Origin: Chromera velia
Lineage: Eukaryota; Sar; Chromeraceae
NCBI GenBank assembly: GCA_018398765.1
Contig: JAHBMJ010001527.1
Coordinates: 52,685-111,167 of the forward strand
Direction of reading: 5' to 3'
DNA length: 58,483 nt
Part shown: one piece after another, positions 23,306-35,028 of the stretch
Numbering within the stretch: position 1 is the stretch's first letter
Layout of the letters: every line of letters begins with the position of its first letter
Translations under genes and position numbers: made by a program
The notes under the pieces: model-generated
Database searches by the model: none
What the model was told of the DNA's origin: nothing
Seen by the model: only the letters and a program-made list of their open reading frames with translations

Positions 23306-24944
23306 TGGCCATAGATGTTTTTACTTTTTTTTATCTTCATTTTCAATCGTTTGATCTTGTCTCTTTATCTTACTTAAAATATTAAATTCTTTGCATCTTT
23401 TCTATTATTTTCTATCATTGTCTAATACTTTTTCCATATCTTTTCATTTCATTTTCGAAAACTTTTGATATCACTTTCTAATACTTTTTCTATCATTTAA
23501 GATTCTTTTTTTTTTCATTAAACACTTTCTTTTAACTCTATTTTCTTATGTCTAGACTAGTACATCGCAGAGGGCAGCCAGGTACGGGGCATATACAAGC
23601 GTTAGAAAACTTCTAGTTGCCTAAGGCAGATGGTGATATGGGCACAACTCAAATCTAGACCCAAACCTATTGGCAAACACATCCCTACGATCAAACGATA
23701 CGCAGAAAACATGCAACCGAGGCAGAGGACGCGCTAGGACCAAATTTTGGCGGATGTACACATGCCCCCGCCTAGGCTCCCTCCATATATTCATAAAACT
23801 GAAACGAGTAAACAGAAAGAAAAAGAAAGAAAGGGGGAGGGGAAGCCAACAATGTCAATTCATTGGATACCGTTTGAGATCGATACATACCATGATGATA
23901 CGAATACATCTGCATGGAAAAGGGAGAGAGACTACCCAGACAGAGACTGCGTTTACTATAATAGTAGTAAAACATCTGAGTTACGTTATTGCTTAGGTTA
24001 TCGCATATGCGTGCTTCATTCGATATTGATAAAGAGTCTCTTTATCTTATTCTCAATGACTATATACATATAAGACTTATTTACAACTTTCGAAATATTT
24101 GTATATACCTGAAAAGACAAGCCCCGATCCTAGCCCCGATCAAGTCTAAAAAAAATTAAAATCTTGGACACTGCTCAACAAACCTCAGCGTGAGATTCCT
24201 TTCATTGACACACACCCCGCAGAAGACATAGAGACTAGCATAGAGGCTGACGATCGTCTACCCATGGTCCCCTGTTGCCGCGAGACATTCAGAGACGTCT
24301 GTTGCTGCAGACTCTTGTTTGTCATTCAGGTTGGGGACGTTGATGAGACAGTGAACACTGTCTTCGAAGTTTCCCTGCCGGCTTTCTCTGTGTGGTTCTG
24401 CAAGGGCCCTCCTGTTAGCCCTCCTGCCGCGTCATTGTACCCATACGTGGTGCTCCACTTCCCTCGTCCCTTTTCGAGAGGCGCCTTTTCTGAGGTCACC
24501 CCTTTGAACTTTTGGAAGCTCGAGTGCGTCTGCGTCCGGGGGTCGGCTTCGCCTGCGTCATTGTCATTTTCCACGCGTATATTCATATACGCATGTATTA
24601 TGTCTGTACGGATAAATGTCGATGTCATGCACCACCCTGTATATATACATGCTTCGACGTGCATATTTGCATGAATACATGGATGTATGTATATGCACGC
24701 ATAAGTTGAATTAAGTCTGGCTCGCTGAATCCGTGCATGTGTGAGGTGGAAGAAGAGAACGCCAGAAAGCGGATCGGATGCCTTCCTCCAGCAGGTCCCA
24801 TTTCCTCGCTCTCCTACCTCTCCTCCCTCGCTCCCGGCCCCATTCATCCCTCCAGTCTTTTTCTGCTCGACTCCTCCTTTTCAGCCTCCGTTTACTCGTT
24901 GCCTTCTCCTCTTTCTCTCGTTCCCTCACTCCCCCCCTACATGC
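23306..24944. other. No gene recognised
   Basis: AT-rich sequence runs to about 24240. A plus-strand frame at 24264-24674 looks somewhat protein-like between 24330 and 24520 (ending near NFWKLE), with a TTCAG acceptor at about 24329, but I recognise no domain and no partner exon. Confidence 0.35.
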
Positions 24945-25325
24945 CTCCCTCCCTCCCTTCCTTCCTTCCTTCCTCCCTCCCTCCCTCCCTCCCTCCCTCC
25001 TCCCCCCTCGCTTCCTTCCTTCCTTGCTTCCTCCCTTCCTTGCTTCCTTCCTTCCTTCCTTTCTTCCTTCCTTCCTTCCTTCCTTCCTTTCTTTCTTTCT
25101 TTCTTTCTTTCTTTTTTTCTCCCTTCCTTTCGTCCTTCCTGCTCACTTCCTTCCTTCCTCTCTTCCTTCCTCTCTTCCTTCCTTCCTTCCTTCCTTCCAT
25201 CCTTCCTTCCTTTCTTCCTTCCTTCCTTCCTTCCGTCCTTTCTTCCTTCCGTCCTTTCTTCCTTCCTTCCTTCCTCCCCTCTCCCTTCACTCCTTCCTTC
25301 CTTTCTTCCTTGCTTCCTTCCTTCC
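24945..25325. repeat. Long homopyrimidine tract (CCTT/CCCT)n
   Basis: About 380 bases of CCTT, CCCT and CTTT repeats occur on the plus strand. The three long serine/leucine/phenylalanine-rich open frames across it come from the repeat. Confidence 0.9.
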
Positions 25326-25602
25326 TATGTCTCGTTCCGTTCTATCTTTCACGTGTCCAAAGGAAAGGAAGAGAGTTGGGCTGACCGCTGAAGCACTGGG
25401 GATGGTAGAAGAGTCTGCAGATTGCACAGTGAAATAACGACCATGGATGCATAGAAGAGACGGACGGGCAGGGAGACATACGATGGATGACATAGGGATG
25501 GGGACGCGCAAGCACGGAAAACTGAACGAAGAAATGGAAAAAGGGGATGGAGGGACAGAGATCCGAATATAGATGTATTCCCATCAAATGAAAACAAAAG
25601 CA

Positions 25603-25637
25603 TCCACACACACACACACACACACACACACAGATAN

Positions 25638-25668
<31 letters not shown>
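25603..25668. repeat. (CA)n-(GA)n microsatellite containing an ambiguous base
   Basis: CA repeats are followed by GA repeats. An N occurs at 25637, at the junction of the two blocks, marking a sequencing or assembly uncertainty. Confidence 0.9.
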
Positions 25669-25669
<1 letters not shown>

Positions 25670-26363
25670 AGACAAACTGACTGCCAACGCGCAGTGCAAG
25701 TCGACCTGTTTTCATTTTCGGTTGTTTCTCTCTTCGGCCGAGACGCAAACTTTGTGATTCTTCTTTGCACGTTTTCTTCGTGGACGGAGACTACCCAAGG
25801 AAATTAAAGGTCAAAAAGACCGAGCCACAGGCCGAGCAATCAGTCTGTGGAGAGACCAGAAGCATGTACGGTTGCACTCCCTGTGTCCCGATGCGATGTA
25901 TGTATATATATATATATATATATATATCTTTCACGTATTTGTCGACGAAACGACATACAAACAGACAGGTGGAGAGATAAATAGGCAGATGGGTGCGAGT
26001 TGATGGACACATAGAGCTAAGGAAGAAATGCACGGTTGATGAAGACCGGCGCAGATAAATGCAAGGACTCTCGATACACATTCGTGCAGGGGAGTCCCCC
26101 AAGGAAGTCGTGGATAATGTTTGGCGAGTTCAGACTCGGGAAGAGGGGGGTCGGCAAAGGTAAGTGGGAGAGGTGGAAGAGAAGATAGAAACGGATGCGG
26201 GATTCCGCAAAAACAGAAAGAGGGGAAGCAATCTCTACAGACACAAGTAGACGGGTAAACGCAGGGAAAAAATAATGAAACGAAGTGAAGCTCAACTGTG
26301 CAGATCACCAAAAAACGAAAAAACAATGAAACAGCAAGACACCCAGACAGAAAGAAAGCTGAC

Positions 26364-26588
26364 CGAATTTTGCGCCCATCTCTTACAATGACGCTGCTCC
26401 CCTGCACGTAAAACAGCAAGTGGCAGTGTGCAGACAGTTAGAATGAATCGAGCCAAGTGCATGCATGAGGCTTGCGCTTTCAGATGAATCGCATACAGAT
26501 CGCCTACCTTGAAAATGTATGACTTGCATTCCCTGCACATGTGTCCATTCCTCACAGCAACCCCTTGGGAGACCGTCCAGTACTCCAT
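26364..26588 (-). CDS. 5' exons of a gene with a PARP-type zinc-finger motif (partial)
   Basis: Exon 1 (26588-26508) runs from ATG to a GTAGGC donor and encodes 27 residues, including CRECKSYIFK. Exon 2 (26401-26364) starts after TTTTACGTGCAG and continues in phase with GSSVIVRDGRKIR. Together they match the start of a zf-PARP finger (C-x2-C-K-x2-I-x-K-G ... R-I), a nick- and DNA-end-binding module of PARPs and some DNA ligases. The His-Cys half of the finger should lie in a later exon, which I could not place between 26360 and 25930. Exon 2 ends at a GTCAGC donor. A GC-rich island sits about 270-340 bp upstream of the ATG. The motif is short and rests on joining two exons, so the family call is tentative. 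Confidence 0.35.
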
Positions 26589-26859
26589 CGATCTTAAGAT
26601 TGCATGAGACTTTAATTGGTTTCTGTGAAGGAACCAAACTGCTCCCGTCTACACCGGGCTGTTGTGAGCTGATTGACGATTAAGACGCTCACTCATGCAT
26701 TCTGCTCAAGCAGTCACCCAAGACTGGTGCCTTTTTCGCAGCTCTACTTTCTCCTCTCTGCAGCTTTTCTGTCTGCACCTACGAAGGCAATACATATTAG
26801 CGTGTTATGGCAGTTCTTGGCTTTTGAAGCCGCTTGCGCCGCGATCGAATTATACGTCT

Positions 26860-26930
26860 CCGGCCGGCCCAGCCGAGTCTGCGTGTCGGGTCGGCCGGGC
26901 CCGCGGCGGGTCGTGCTGTTTTTCGGACCA
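26860..26930. promoter_or_regulatory. GC-rich island, possible promoter core
   Basis: Contains CTCCGGCCGGCCC, GGTCGGCCGGGCCCGCGGCGGG and similar words in otherwise AT-balanced DNA. It lies about 270-340 bp upstream of the minus-strand start codon at 26588. Confidence 0.35.
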
Positions 26931-27337
26931 AATTTCGGTATAACAATAAATTCACCACTAGGTACCACTAGGCAGCGACTGAAAGTAAATGGAGAGCCAA
27001 GCTAAGTTTTGATTCTTTTGAAACTAAACTTCGGTACCACTGATGATTGAGGGTTAAATCCTAGATTTAGCGACGCCAAATCCCAAGCCACTAGTAAGGC
27101 TTTGAGGACAACCCAGAGCACACATTCATGGGGGGGGGGATGAGGAAGCCTACATGCCAATCAGATTGATTCGCCTCAACTTACCTTATCGACAGAATAG
27201 ACCTTCTTGAGACAGTTGGCTATAGCTTTGGAACCGCTTCTAAGCAGGATTGTGTACAACAGCAACACCATATCCTTCATTTTCTTCTCATTATCAGAAG
27301 TGCCCCTCCCGGTTGCACCTGCAACGCGTTGTGTAAT

Positions 27338-27568
27338 CTATATTCTTATGTCAATGGGCGCTTTCTCCTTCACAATTTTGTACAGTTCTTTCAGCCTGTT
27401 CCGTTCCCTTTCTATGTCCTTACACTCCGTCAGGACATGAACCTCATCTTTGATCACACGCGAGGGGGACAAACATTTATCGCACAGCCGTTCTGGTTGG
27501 GTTCTATCTATATCCCCCTCTGTGAGAGCCCTGAAAAGCATACGAAAGCCTGCAGAAGACTGCAACAA
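27338..27568 (-). pseudogene. LINE-type reverse transcriptase C-terminal zinc-knuckle remnant
   Basis: The minus-strand frame contains ERLCDKCLSPS, then KDEVHVLTECKDIERERNRL. This C-x2-C ... H-x4-C arrangement, with an acidic residue before the His and R-rich residues after the last Cys, is typical of the zinc-binding domain that ends many non-LTR reverse transcriptases. The polymerase part is absent and the surrounding frame is disrupted, so this is a 5'-truncated, decayed tail. The LTR element at 27718 begins only 150 bp away. Confidence 0.4.
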
Positions 27569-27717
27569 ACTCTTTGGCAGAGGTTCAATACTGCACTCTA
27601 TCTTTTCACTTCTCGGATGTCATTTCCTTTTATAGAGAAAGTGTATAGCCAAACGCTGTCTGGTCGGATTCTCTAACTGGAAAGGGGAGAGATTCGCAAG
27701 GCGGGGGTGTTCTGTAC

Positions 27718-28366
27718 TGCTCTGACCCTATTTGCCAGAAGGCAGCCAGAATCTATAAGAATCTCTAAGGGACCTAGTCCTAGGCAGAGACAGGACGTAA
27801 GCTCTGTATAGCGTAAGAGTCAAACACTGAAGGCTGTGTCCAATACTGTTTGCAGGTTGATTTTCTCAAAAGGAATTGAGTTCCAAAAAGTGCAGAACTG
27901 TCGATCTGATCTTGTTTGAAGTGTCACTTAGATTTCTAATCTTGTTTTACTGATTGAAAGACTTTGTGTTGCTCATTGAGTCTTTCAGAAAGTCTTTTGC
28001 GCATGCGACAGTCCATCTTTGGTGTGATGCAGGCCGCGGTTGGCTGGCTCGGCCTTGGCTCGGCATGATTTTATCTCGGCATGGCTCGAAAAACTTCTGA
28101 GTCGAAAGACTAGGTCTTGAAGGACTTTAGCTCGGCTTTGCTCACGGTATAAGTCTTTTAGCTTGGCCTTTCTCACTGTATAAATTCCATACTAGCCCTG
28201 ACTGAAGCTTTATATAGCTCGATCGGGTGTCTCAGTATTGCTTGGTCGGGTATTATTCTAAGTCTAGGCCTTTTAGTACTTAGGGTCTATTCTTAGTCTA
28301 GACCTTCTAGTACTTAGGCCTATTTATTTCTGTTTTTAAAGTTTGGGGTTCCACTACTATATAACA
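27718..28366. repeat. Left LTR of the 7.1-kb element
   Basis: Begins TGTTCTGTACTGCTCTGACC and ends CACTACTATATAACA. It matches 34143-34801 almost throughout. Confidence 0.85.
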
Positions 28367-30885
28367 CATGCCCCCTTTTAAAGTTTGGGGTTCCATGCCC
28401 AAATAAATTACTATGACATGTATTAGCATGTATGGAAGGTCTGTCATGTGAAGGTATTCCGTGTTGGGTCTGCTCAGACCATGCAGGGTACGCTTTACTC
28501 TTAATTACATAGGACCCAGGTGCAGTCAAATTTATTGCTATACCGCTTCATGCACGCATTCCCTCGCTTCCACGAACCCTTGGAAAAAAACCGGTGGACC
28601 AGTGGTTTTTGGGGCATGTCCCGCGGGCCCTATCGTGGGCAGCCAGATTCCCTCGCTAAAAACACATTTTATTCTGAGTTTGAGGATTAATTCTCGTGCA
28701 TTGTCATACATGCATGCGTGCATATTATTTTTCACTAAAACTCCTGCGTGCATGCGAAATAACATTCGAGTAAATCAATGGTCAGGCAAAATGACAGTCA
28801 GACGAAAGTTAGTCTGAAGGCAAAGGAATCGCATGTCCCCTCTTTTCCCTTTTCTTCAGCTGTTCACTCCCTCTTGATGACTCTGGGTCTCTTTTTTTAT
28901 GCCTGGTGAAGCGTGCATTAGCTCTCCCAAAGACTACGTGAGGGTGGGGGCCACGCAGCCAAGGGTTCCAGCTAGCTCTGACGAGACCCAGGATCAACTA
29001 TTTCGATCCGAAGTATCTCCAGGGGGCCTTCCACGCCCGATCCCTTTTTGGAGAGCTTCCACGTGCTTCATGGAATGGAACCAAATGAGGTGAGTTATTT
29101 CGAATTCTTTGTGTGCATTTTGAAGTCTTTTCCTGTTCTTCCACCTGCGATATGTCTAGTCTTTTAATATTTCTGCTATGTGCTGCGCGTATTCGCCGCA
29201 CGTGCGCACCTGAAGTCTTTTGTGTGTCTATATGAAAGACTGCTTTCTACTCAATTGTCTCCAAGTCTTCTTGCTTCTCTTCCTTTTCCGTTTGGTAATG
29301 GTTCGGACGGTTAATGTGTTGCTGAGCCATCTCCTTTTCTTGATGCTTGTTCCTCCTTGCGGTGTCAAGAGGTGTTTCTCTCCTCGTACTGGTGCCTTCT
29401 TTCTCGGTTGGGAGTAGTTCTCAAACTGTTTCCCGTTCATTTTCTCCCCTACAACTAGTCATTTTGACTCATGTTAGCCACTTCCGTCTTCTCCTTGACT
29501 GTGCTTGCTGCTTCATCATACTGGATTATGCTTCTTTTTGTCTCAACTCTTCCATCTGTATTATCTTTCTTTCAGAGTTGGGTCCCTTCCTTGCCAAGAC
29601 CTTCTTCTTTTTATGGAACACCTAGTGAATGCCATGGTCAGCTTCCTCTGGGGGGTTCTTTTGTGGGCGTCCCCACTCATCTATCCCTGCAGGCGTCCCT
29701 GCAGTGCAAGCGTCCTTGCAGACTGATGACCCTCCCATTGTGAGTGACTGGTGCCATGCTTACTGTCTTTTTATGCGGTGTCTCTCTTTGTTTCTTCTTT
29801 TCTGTTAGTGTTTTGATGTCTCGTCTCAGGTGCTATCTAATCCTCTAAATCAACCGATCCGAGCACGCGTCCGACTCTGCGAGTGGCCGTCTCGTCGCAC
29901 TGCTTGCAGACAACCTCGCCCAGTTTTATGGTACTACTGCGCGCTTCAAACTTCAATCATGGCGGTGTGAATAGCTAGAGAGAGCATTCTGCTTGCTTGC
30001 CCACTCTATCCATCACTCATCCCTGGTTTTGCACATGCCCCCTTTCAAAGTTTTCTCCTCCTGCCTTTCTATCGTCGCAGGGCATTGCTCTTACTCCGGA
30101 TCTACTTGCAGAGCGGGGGAAGACCATGCAACCGGAAATTCTTCGACGGTCATTCGGTTCTCCTGCATGCGCGTAGCATCGTCCAATACAGCCTGTGAGA
30201 CCTTGCTTGTGTATCCCCTTCTCTTTTTTCGGCCGCTCGTCACGGGAAGATCTCACAACGAGGTTGTCTATGTTTTCTCCTCACCGCGTGGGGGTAACTT
30301 TCTCCTCCTCCCTTGAACGGGATCGCGTGGTTCGAACAAAAACCGCACCGGTATCGCACTTGCGAAGCACCGCATGCCTTTTGAGACGTTTTTTTTTCTT
30401 TTTCACTTCTTATTTTTCATTTCTTTTCCGTTTTTTTTGCAGTTTTCTGATGGTGGCGCCTCTGAGTTCGCTATCCTCCAGTCAGTCTATGCTTTCTTTC
30501 CCTTATCTACTGTATGTCTCTTCTGTTGTCTCCTTCTCTTCAATCCCTTTTCTTCTTAAGCCTTGACTTGAAATTCCCTTTTCAGCCTTCCTTTTCCTTG
30601 TTTAGCAGCACTTCATCGTTGTTCTCGACTTTCTTTGGGTCGATCTTTCTTCCATTTGTTTTGCGGGTCTCTCCGGTTAGCACGAGTTTAGACCCAGGCG
30701 CCGTGCGGCCTTTTTTTTTTTTTTTCTTCTTCTTTTTTTTCTCTTTTTAAGCAAGTCGGTCGTCCCCTGTTCTTCATGAAGCTTCTCTTGACAGATTCTT
30801 TTCTCAACTCTTTTCTTTTTGACCCTGATCGTCATGAGTTTCTGAGGTCACTTGGTGTAAAAGAAGAAAAATAGAAGGACGCGCT

Positions 30886-31092
30886 TCAAACACATCATGA
30901 GAAAGCGTGCGGGTTTTGATCATTGAAGTAAAAAGACAAACTCGTGCACTCAAACACATCATGAGGAAGGGTGCGCACGGAAGCATAAATGAAAAGCAGA
31001 AGCGCGCCAAACACATCATGAGAAAGGGTTGCGCACTTCTGAATATATTCGTAAAGAGGTGCGCCAAACACATCATGAGAAAGGGTTATGCA
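30886..31092. repeat. Four-copy tandem repeat with AACACATCATGAGAAAGGGT
   Basis: Copies of AAACACATCATGAG(A/G)AAG start near 30889, 30952, 31009 and 31066, about 57-63 bp apart, each followed by a GCG(C)AC-like word. They lie inside the LTR element. Confidence 0.8.
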
Positions 31093-33669
31093 CATTTGCA
31101 TATATTAATCTATGCAGTCATGGGTGGTGATGGGAGAGGAATCTTGGCTGCCCTCCCTTGCCTTGTTTAGGCCTGAGTGGGTGCCTACATAGAGAGAGAA
31201 GAGACGCGAATGAGGTCCATTCTCATGAAGGTCAGTCATTACGAGCTCTTGAGTCGCTCCCACGTATTTTCTTTTCCCTTTTCTTCTGGTTTCCCTTCCG
31301 TGCTGTCTTTTCCCTTCGTTCAAGGAAAAAGCATCCTTCAGCGAGTGCTGTGTCATAGGTCTTGCCGAGTGTGCATGTGGGAGTGGCTCCGATTGCATTG
31401 GCCATCGTGAAGGTAAGTCGAAGCGCGAGTCATGAAGGTAAGTTGGTCACACCCGTCATCTCCTCCTTCCCTATTCATCCTCCATCTTCTTCTTCTTCCT
31501 ACTTTTTTCAGCTTTCTTCTCCTTCTTGCAGATCTGTCAGTGTTGTTCTTTTTCTTGTCTTCTCATTGGGTCGTCGGTTTCATGGACAGAAAGTGATTGA
31601 GGCGAGGTCGGATCGTGACTGTCTAACCTTTTCACATATACATGCATTTGCCGTCTCCTTTTCATTCCTCTTTTCTCTACACTTTTCCACCCCTTCAACT
31701 CCTTTTTCTCTCCTTTTGCTTGGTGCAGAGACTCATTTGCATCCTTTGGCATCCGTTCTTGCTGTCTGGGGGCTGGTGTCTCTCCCTTTTGTGCAGGCGC
31801 TTCCGTTTCGTGCCGATGACTTGATGAAGGTCAGTCATTCAGTCTGCCTATCCGTTCGTCCTTCCTTCCTCCAACTTTCTTCCCCATTGCCACTCTTCAC
31901 TCAGCCAGATAAGTTGGTCTGCTTGTCCGTGATGGTTCTTTTTGAAGGAAATGGCATATTCTTTCCTTTTCGTCTGTTCTGACTGCTTCGATTAAGCAGA
32001 AAGGTCAGGCAGGAAGGTCAGTCAGTTTGACCTTACCCTTTTTCCCTTATTTTCCTCTGTATTTCTCCCCTTATCTATCCTCAATTCTCACCCCCCTTCA
32101 GCTGTGTGTGCCTCTCTGTAATTAGTTCTCGTCCTGAGCGTTTTTTCTTTTGTTTTGGTTTATTGTGGTCAAGCGGTTAAGGGTGGTAGAGCAGTGGTTT
32201 GTTCGGGAATGAGGAGAGCAGAGGAGAGAGAAAGATAATCGCATCATCCATATTTGCACGTGCGCAGATCGGGTTTCTTTCTTACTTAGGTATGCATCCA
32301 GGACTTCCTTACTCTCTCCAGTCTCCTTCCCTGGTTAGGTCAGGAGGTCCCCCCGTTGTGTTTATTTTTTTTCTTTCTTTTCGAGTTTTCGTTGATGGGG
32401 GGGGAAATTGGTCAGGGCAAGCCACATCTTTGTCGTTCGTCCAGTATCCTTTCTTCCATCCCTTATATTTGATCAGGTACTAAGTATTTCTTTTATATTT
32501 CCCTTTTTCCAGAGACTTTCTCGACTTGATATGCTCTTTTGTTTTCGTCTGAATCAGAGTCCGATTGACCCTTTTTCATTCGTTTGTTCGTTCCTCCTTC
32601 CCTTCCATCTTGAGTGTGTTTTCTTCTTCTGTACATTGAGTGTGTTTTCTTCTTCTGTACATTGCTCGAGGGAATTGATCCCCTTCTTCCCCCCCCCTTC
32701 TTTTTCTCTGTTTGTACGTGCAGTTGGTGATTGGAGGCGGGTGCCCCCCTCAGACTGGGCGTGCTCCAATGGAGTGGTGGGGCCGATGCCCGCTTTGGCT
32801 CGTTCATCCCTGCTCGGTCAGCTCGATTTCTTGATCGTTGTACGCTTGCGTCGTCGGGCCGATTTCTGCGGCTATGATGCTGCTAGCTGGCTGCAAATCT
32901 TTAAGAGGGGAAGGCTGGGGCGCATAGAGATCTACACCGTTCATACATTTATTCCTTTTCGGATTATTCGCAGTCGTGACTTTCTGTGCTCATAACTTCG
33001 TCTCTCTCTCTCTTTTTTTTTCTTTTTTAGTTAGGATAGAGATCAGAACAGAGAAGATGCCATTCAGAGTGTATGCCTTCGCTGTGCCGCCTGGGCCTCT
33101 TGCTTTGATAATGTATGTGTGCATGTTTGTGTACGTTCTTATGTTTCCTCACCATTCCTTCTTCTGTGCACCGAGAGTGTTGAAGACTCTGTTTTGATGG
33201 TCAAGGTGGACTTGTTTTTATTTGTTCCGTTTTTTTTTTTTCATTTGACTCTTTATATTGCGTCTTTCCGATCCTGTCAAGATTGATGCAACATACTTCA
33301 ATTCGCCTCGTGTCTTTCTCATGTGTTTGCGAATCATCTACGTGAAAACAAAAATGGGTTGCAAGGTGTCCCTGACTCAAATGACGACTTTACCATGGTG
33401 TGAATTCTCCTCTTACTCTCTCCACCCTTCATGGTTCCGTCAGTCAGCACGTCTTCACAATGTCCTTGCTCCTCGCGCTCTTCAATTCCGGTGAAAACGT
33501 GTGCTGCCCTCCTGATCGTAGTGTTTATGATCATCTTTGCTCTCTTTTTACTGTTGGAGAGCTCCTCTTTGGTCGCTATCCACCCAAGTATGAAGGACAG
33601 GTGTCCCTCAGATGGTTGTGTGATGGTTGTTGTTTCCTCCTCTCGCCGTCTCTTCAGGTTGGTTTCCTA

Positions 33670-34140
33670 GTTGGTTTGTGTCGGAATTTTAGACAGAGCT
33701 TCGCTGTTTGGTCGGGATGTGATAGTGAGTGGCTGCTTCTCCCTCTCTCTCTCTTTCTTTTTTTTCAGTTTTTAGCAGAGCTTCGCCGTAGGGTCTAGTT
33801 TTCCTGGTAGCGTAGGTTTTCTCAAGGAAAGCAGGAGGGTCGATTCTTGTCTGTGGGAGTTTTGGGCAGGGCTTCGCTGTAAGGCCCAGTTTCTTTTTGA
33901 GCGCAGGGTTTTGCACAAAGGAGCAGAAAGGTCCTTGAGGTTTTCTGTGTGTTGGGGTTTTGACCAAAGCTTCGCTGTGAGCTTCGTTTCTTTTTAAGGT
34001 GCCAATTCCGCAAAAGGAACTAAGGGTCAGTTTTCCTTGTGAGAGTTTTGGACAGAGCTTCGCCGTGAGGTCTGTTCTTCGTCTGAGTGCAGGATTTGTC
34101 AAAGAAACAGAAGGGTCGACTCTCGCTGAAAGCGTCACCA
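33670..34140. repeat. Degenerate tandem repeat of about 90-115 bp beside the right LTR
   Basis: Words like TTTTGGACAGAGCTTCGC(T/C)GTGAGGTC and (A/G)GGAAC(A/T)(G/A)AAGGGTC recur about five times up to the edge of the right LTR. Confidence 0.7.
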
Positions 34141-34142
34141 CG

Positions 34143-34801
34143 TGTTCTGTACTGCTCTGACCCTATTTGCCAGAAGGCAGCCAGAATCTATAAGAATCTC
34201 TAAAAGACCTAGTCCTAGGCAGAGACAGGACGTAAGCTCTGTATAGCATAAGAGTCAAACACCGAAGGCTGTGTCCAATACTGTTTGCAGGTTGATTTTC
34301 TTAAAAGGAATTGAGTTCCAAAAAGTGCAGAACTGTCGATCTGATCTTGTTTGAAGTGTCACTTAGATTTCTGATCTTGTTTTACTGATTAAAAGACTTT
34401 GCGTTGCTCATTAAGTCTTCCAGAAAGTCTTTTGTGCATGCGACAGTCCATCTTTGGTGTGATGCAGGCCGCGGTTGGCTGGCTCGGCCTTGGCTCGGCA
34501 TGATTTTATCTCGGCATGGCTCGAAAGACTTTTGAGTCGAAAGACTAGGTCTTGAAGGACTTTAGCTCAGCTTTGCTCACGGTATAAGTCTTTTAGCTCG
34601 GCCTCTCTCACTGCATGAATTCCATACTAGCCCTGACTAGAGCTTTATATGGCTCGATCGGGTGTCTCAGTATTGCTTGGTCAAGTATTATTCTAAGTCT
34701 AGGCCTTTTAGTACTTAGGGTCTATTCTCAGTCTAGACCTTCTAGTACTTAGGCCTATTTATTTCTGTTTTTAAAGTTTGGGGTTCCACTACTATATAAC
34801 A
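34143..34801. repeat. Right LTR of the 7.1-kb element
   Basis: Direct copy of 27718-28366 with a small number of scattered substitutions and small length differences. Confidence 0.85.
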
Positions 34802-35028
34802 GGGGAAAATTCCGTCTCTGTCTCTAACGTTTCTAGTTTCTTCTTTTAACCAGTCAGACAGTCAGGCACCCTCTACGATCTTTTTTACCGTCCTTTTCCT
34901 TCTGCCCTTGCCTTTCTTTTTAAACTTGTCCCCCACCAAGCTTGGCAATGGAGGCCACAAAAGGGAGCAATCTAATAGAACGGCCAGCCATTTTACTATC
35001 TTAACGAAGAGTTCATACGAGCCAGCCA

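Larger units (their letters stand above)
27718..34801. mobile_element. 7.1-kb LTR element without a recognisable coding core (LARD-like)
   Basis: Two near-identical direct repeats of about 650 bp, each TGTTCTGTACTG...ATATAACA, bound 5.8 kb of internal DNA. The repeats have TG...CA ends, and GGGG lies just outside each end (27714-27717 and 34802-34805), consistent with a 4-bp target duplication. The internal region is pyrimidine-rich and holds two short tandem-repeat blocks. I recognise no gag, protease, polymerase or integrase motif on either strand. It therefore resembles a large non-autonomous retrotransposon derivative mobilised by another element. The orientation is unknown; no obvious primer-binding site follows the left repeat. 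The similarity of the LTRs implies a fairly young insertion. Confidence 0.75.

Noticed and set aside
24737-25437. Three long overlapping plus-strand frames
   Set aside because: All three frames are open at once because the DNA is nearly pure pyrimidine, which cannot contain stop codons.
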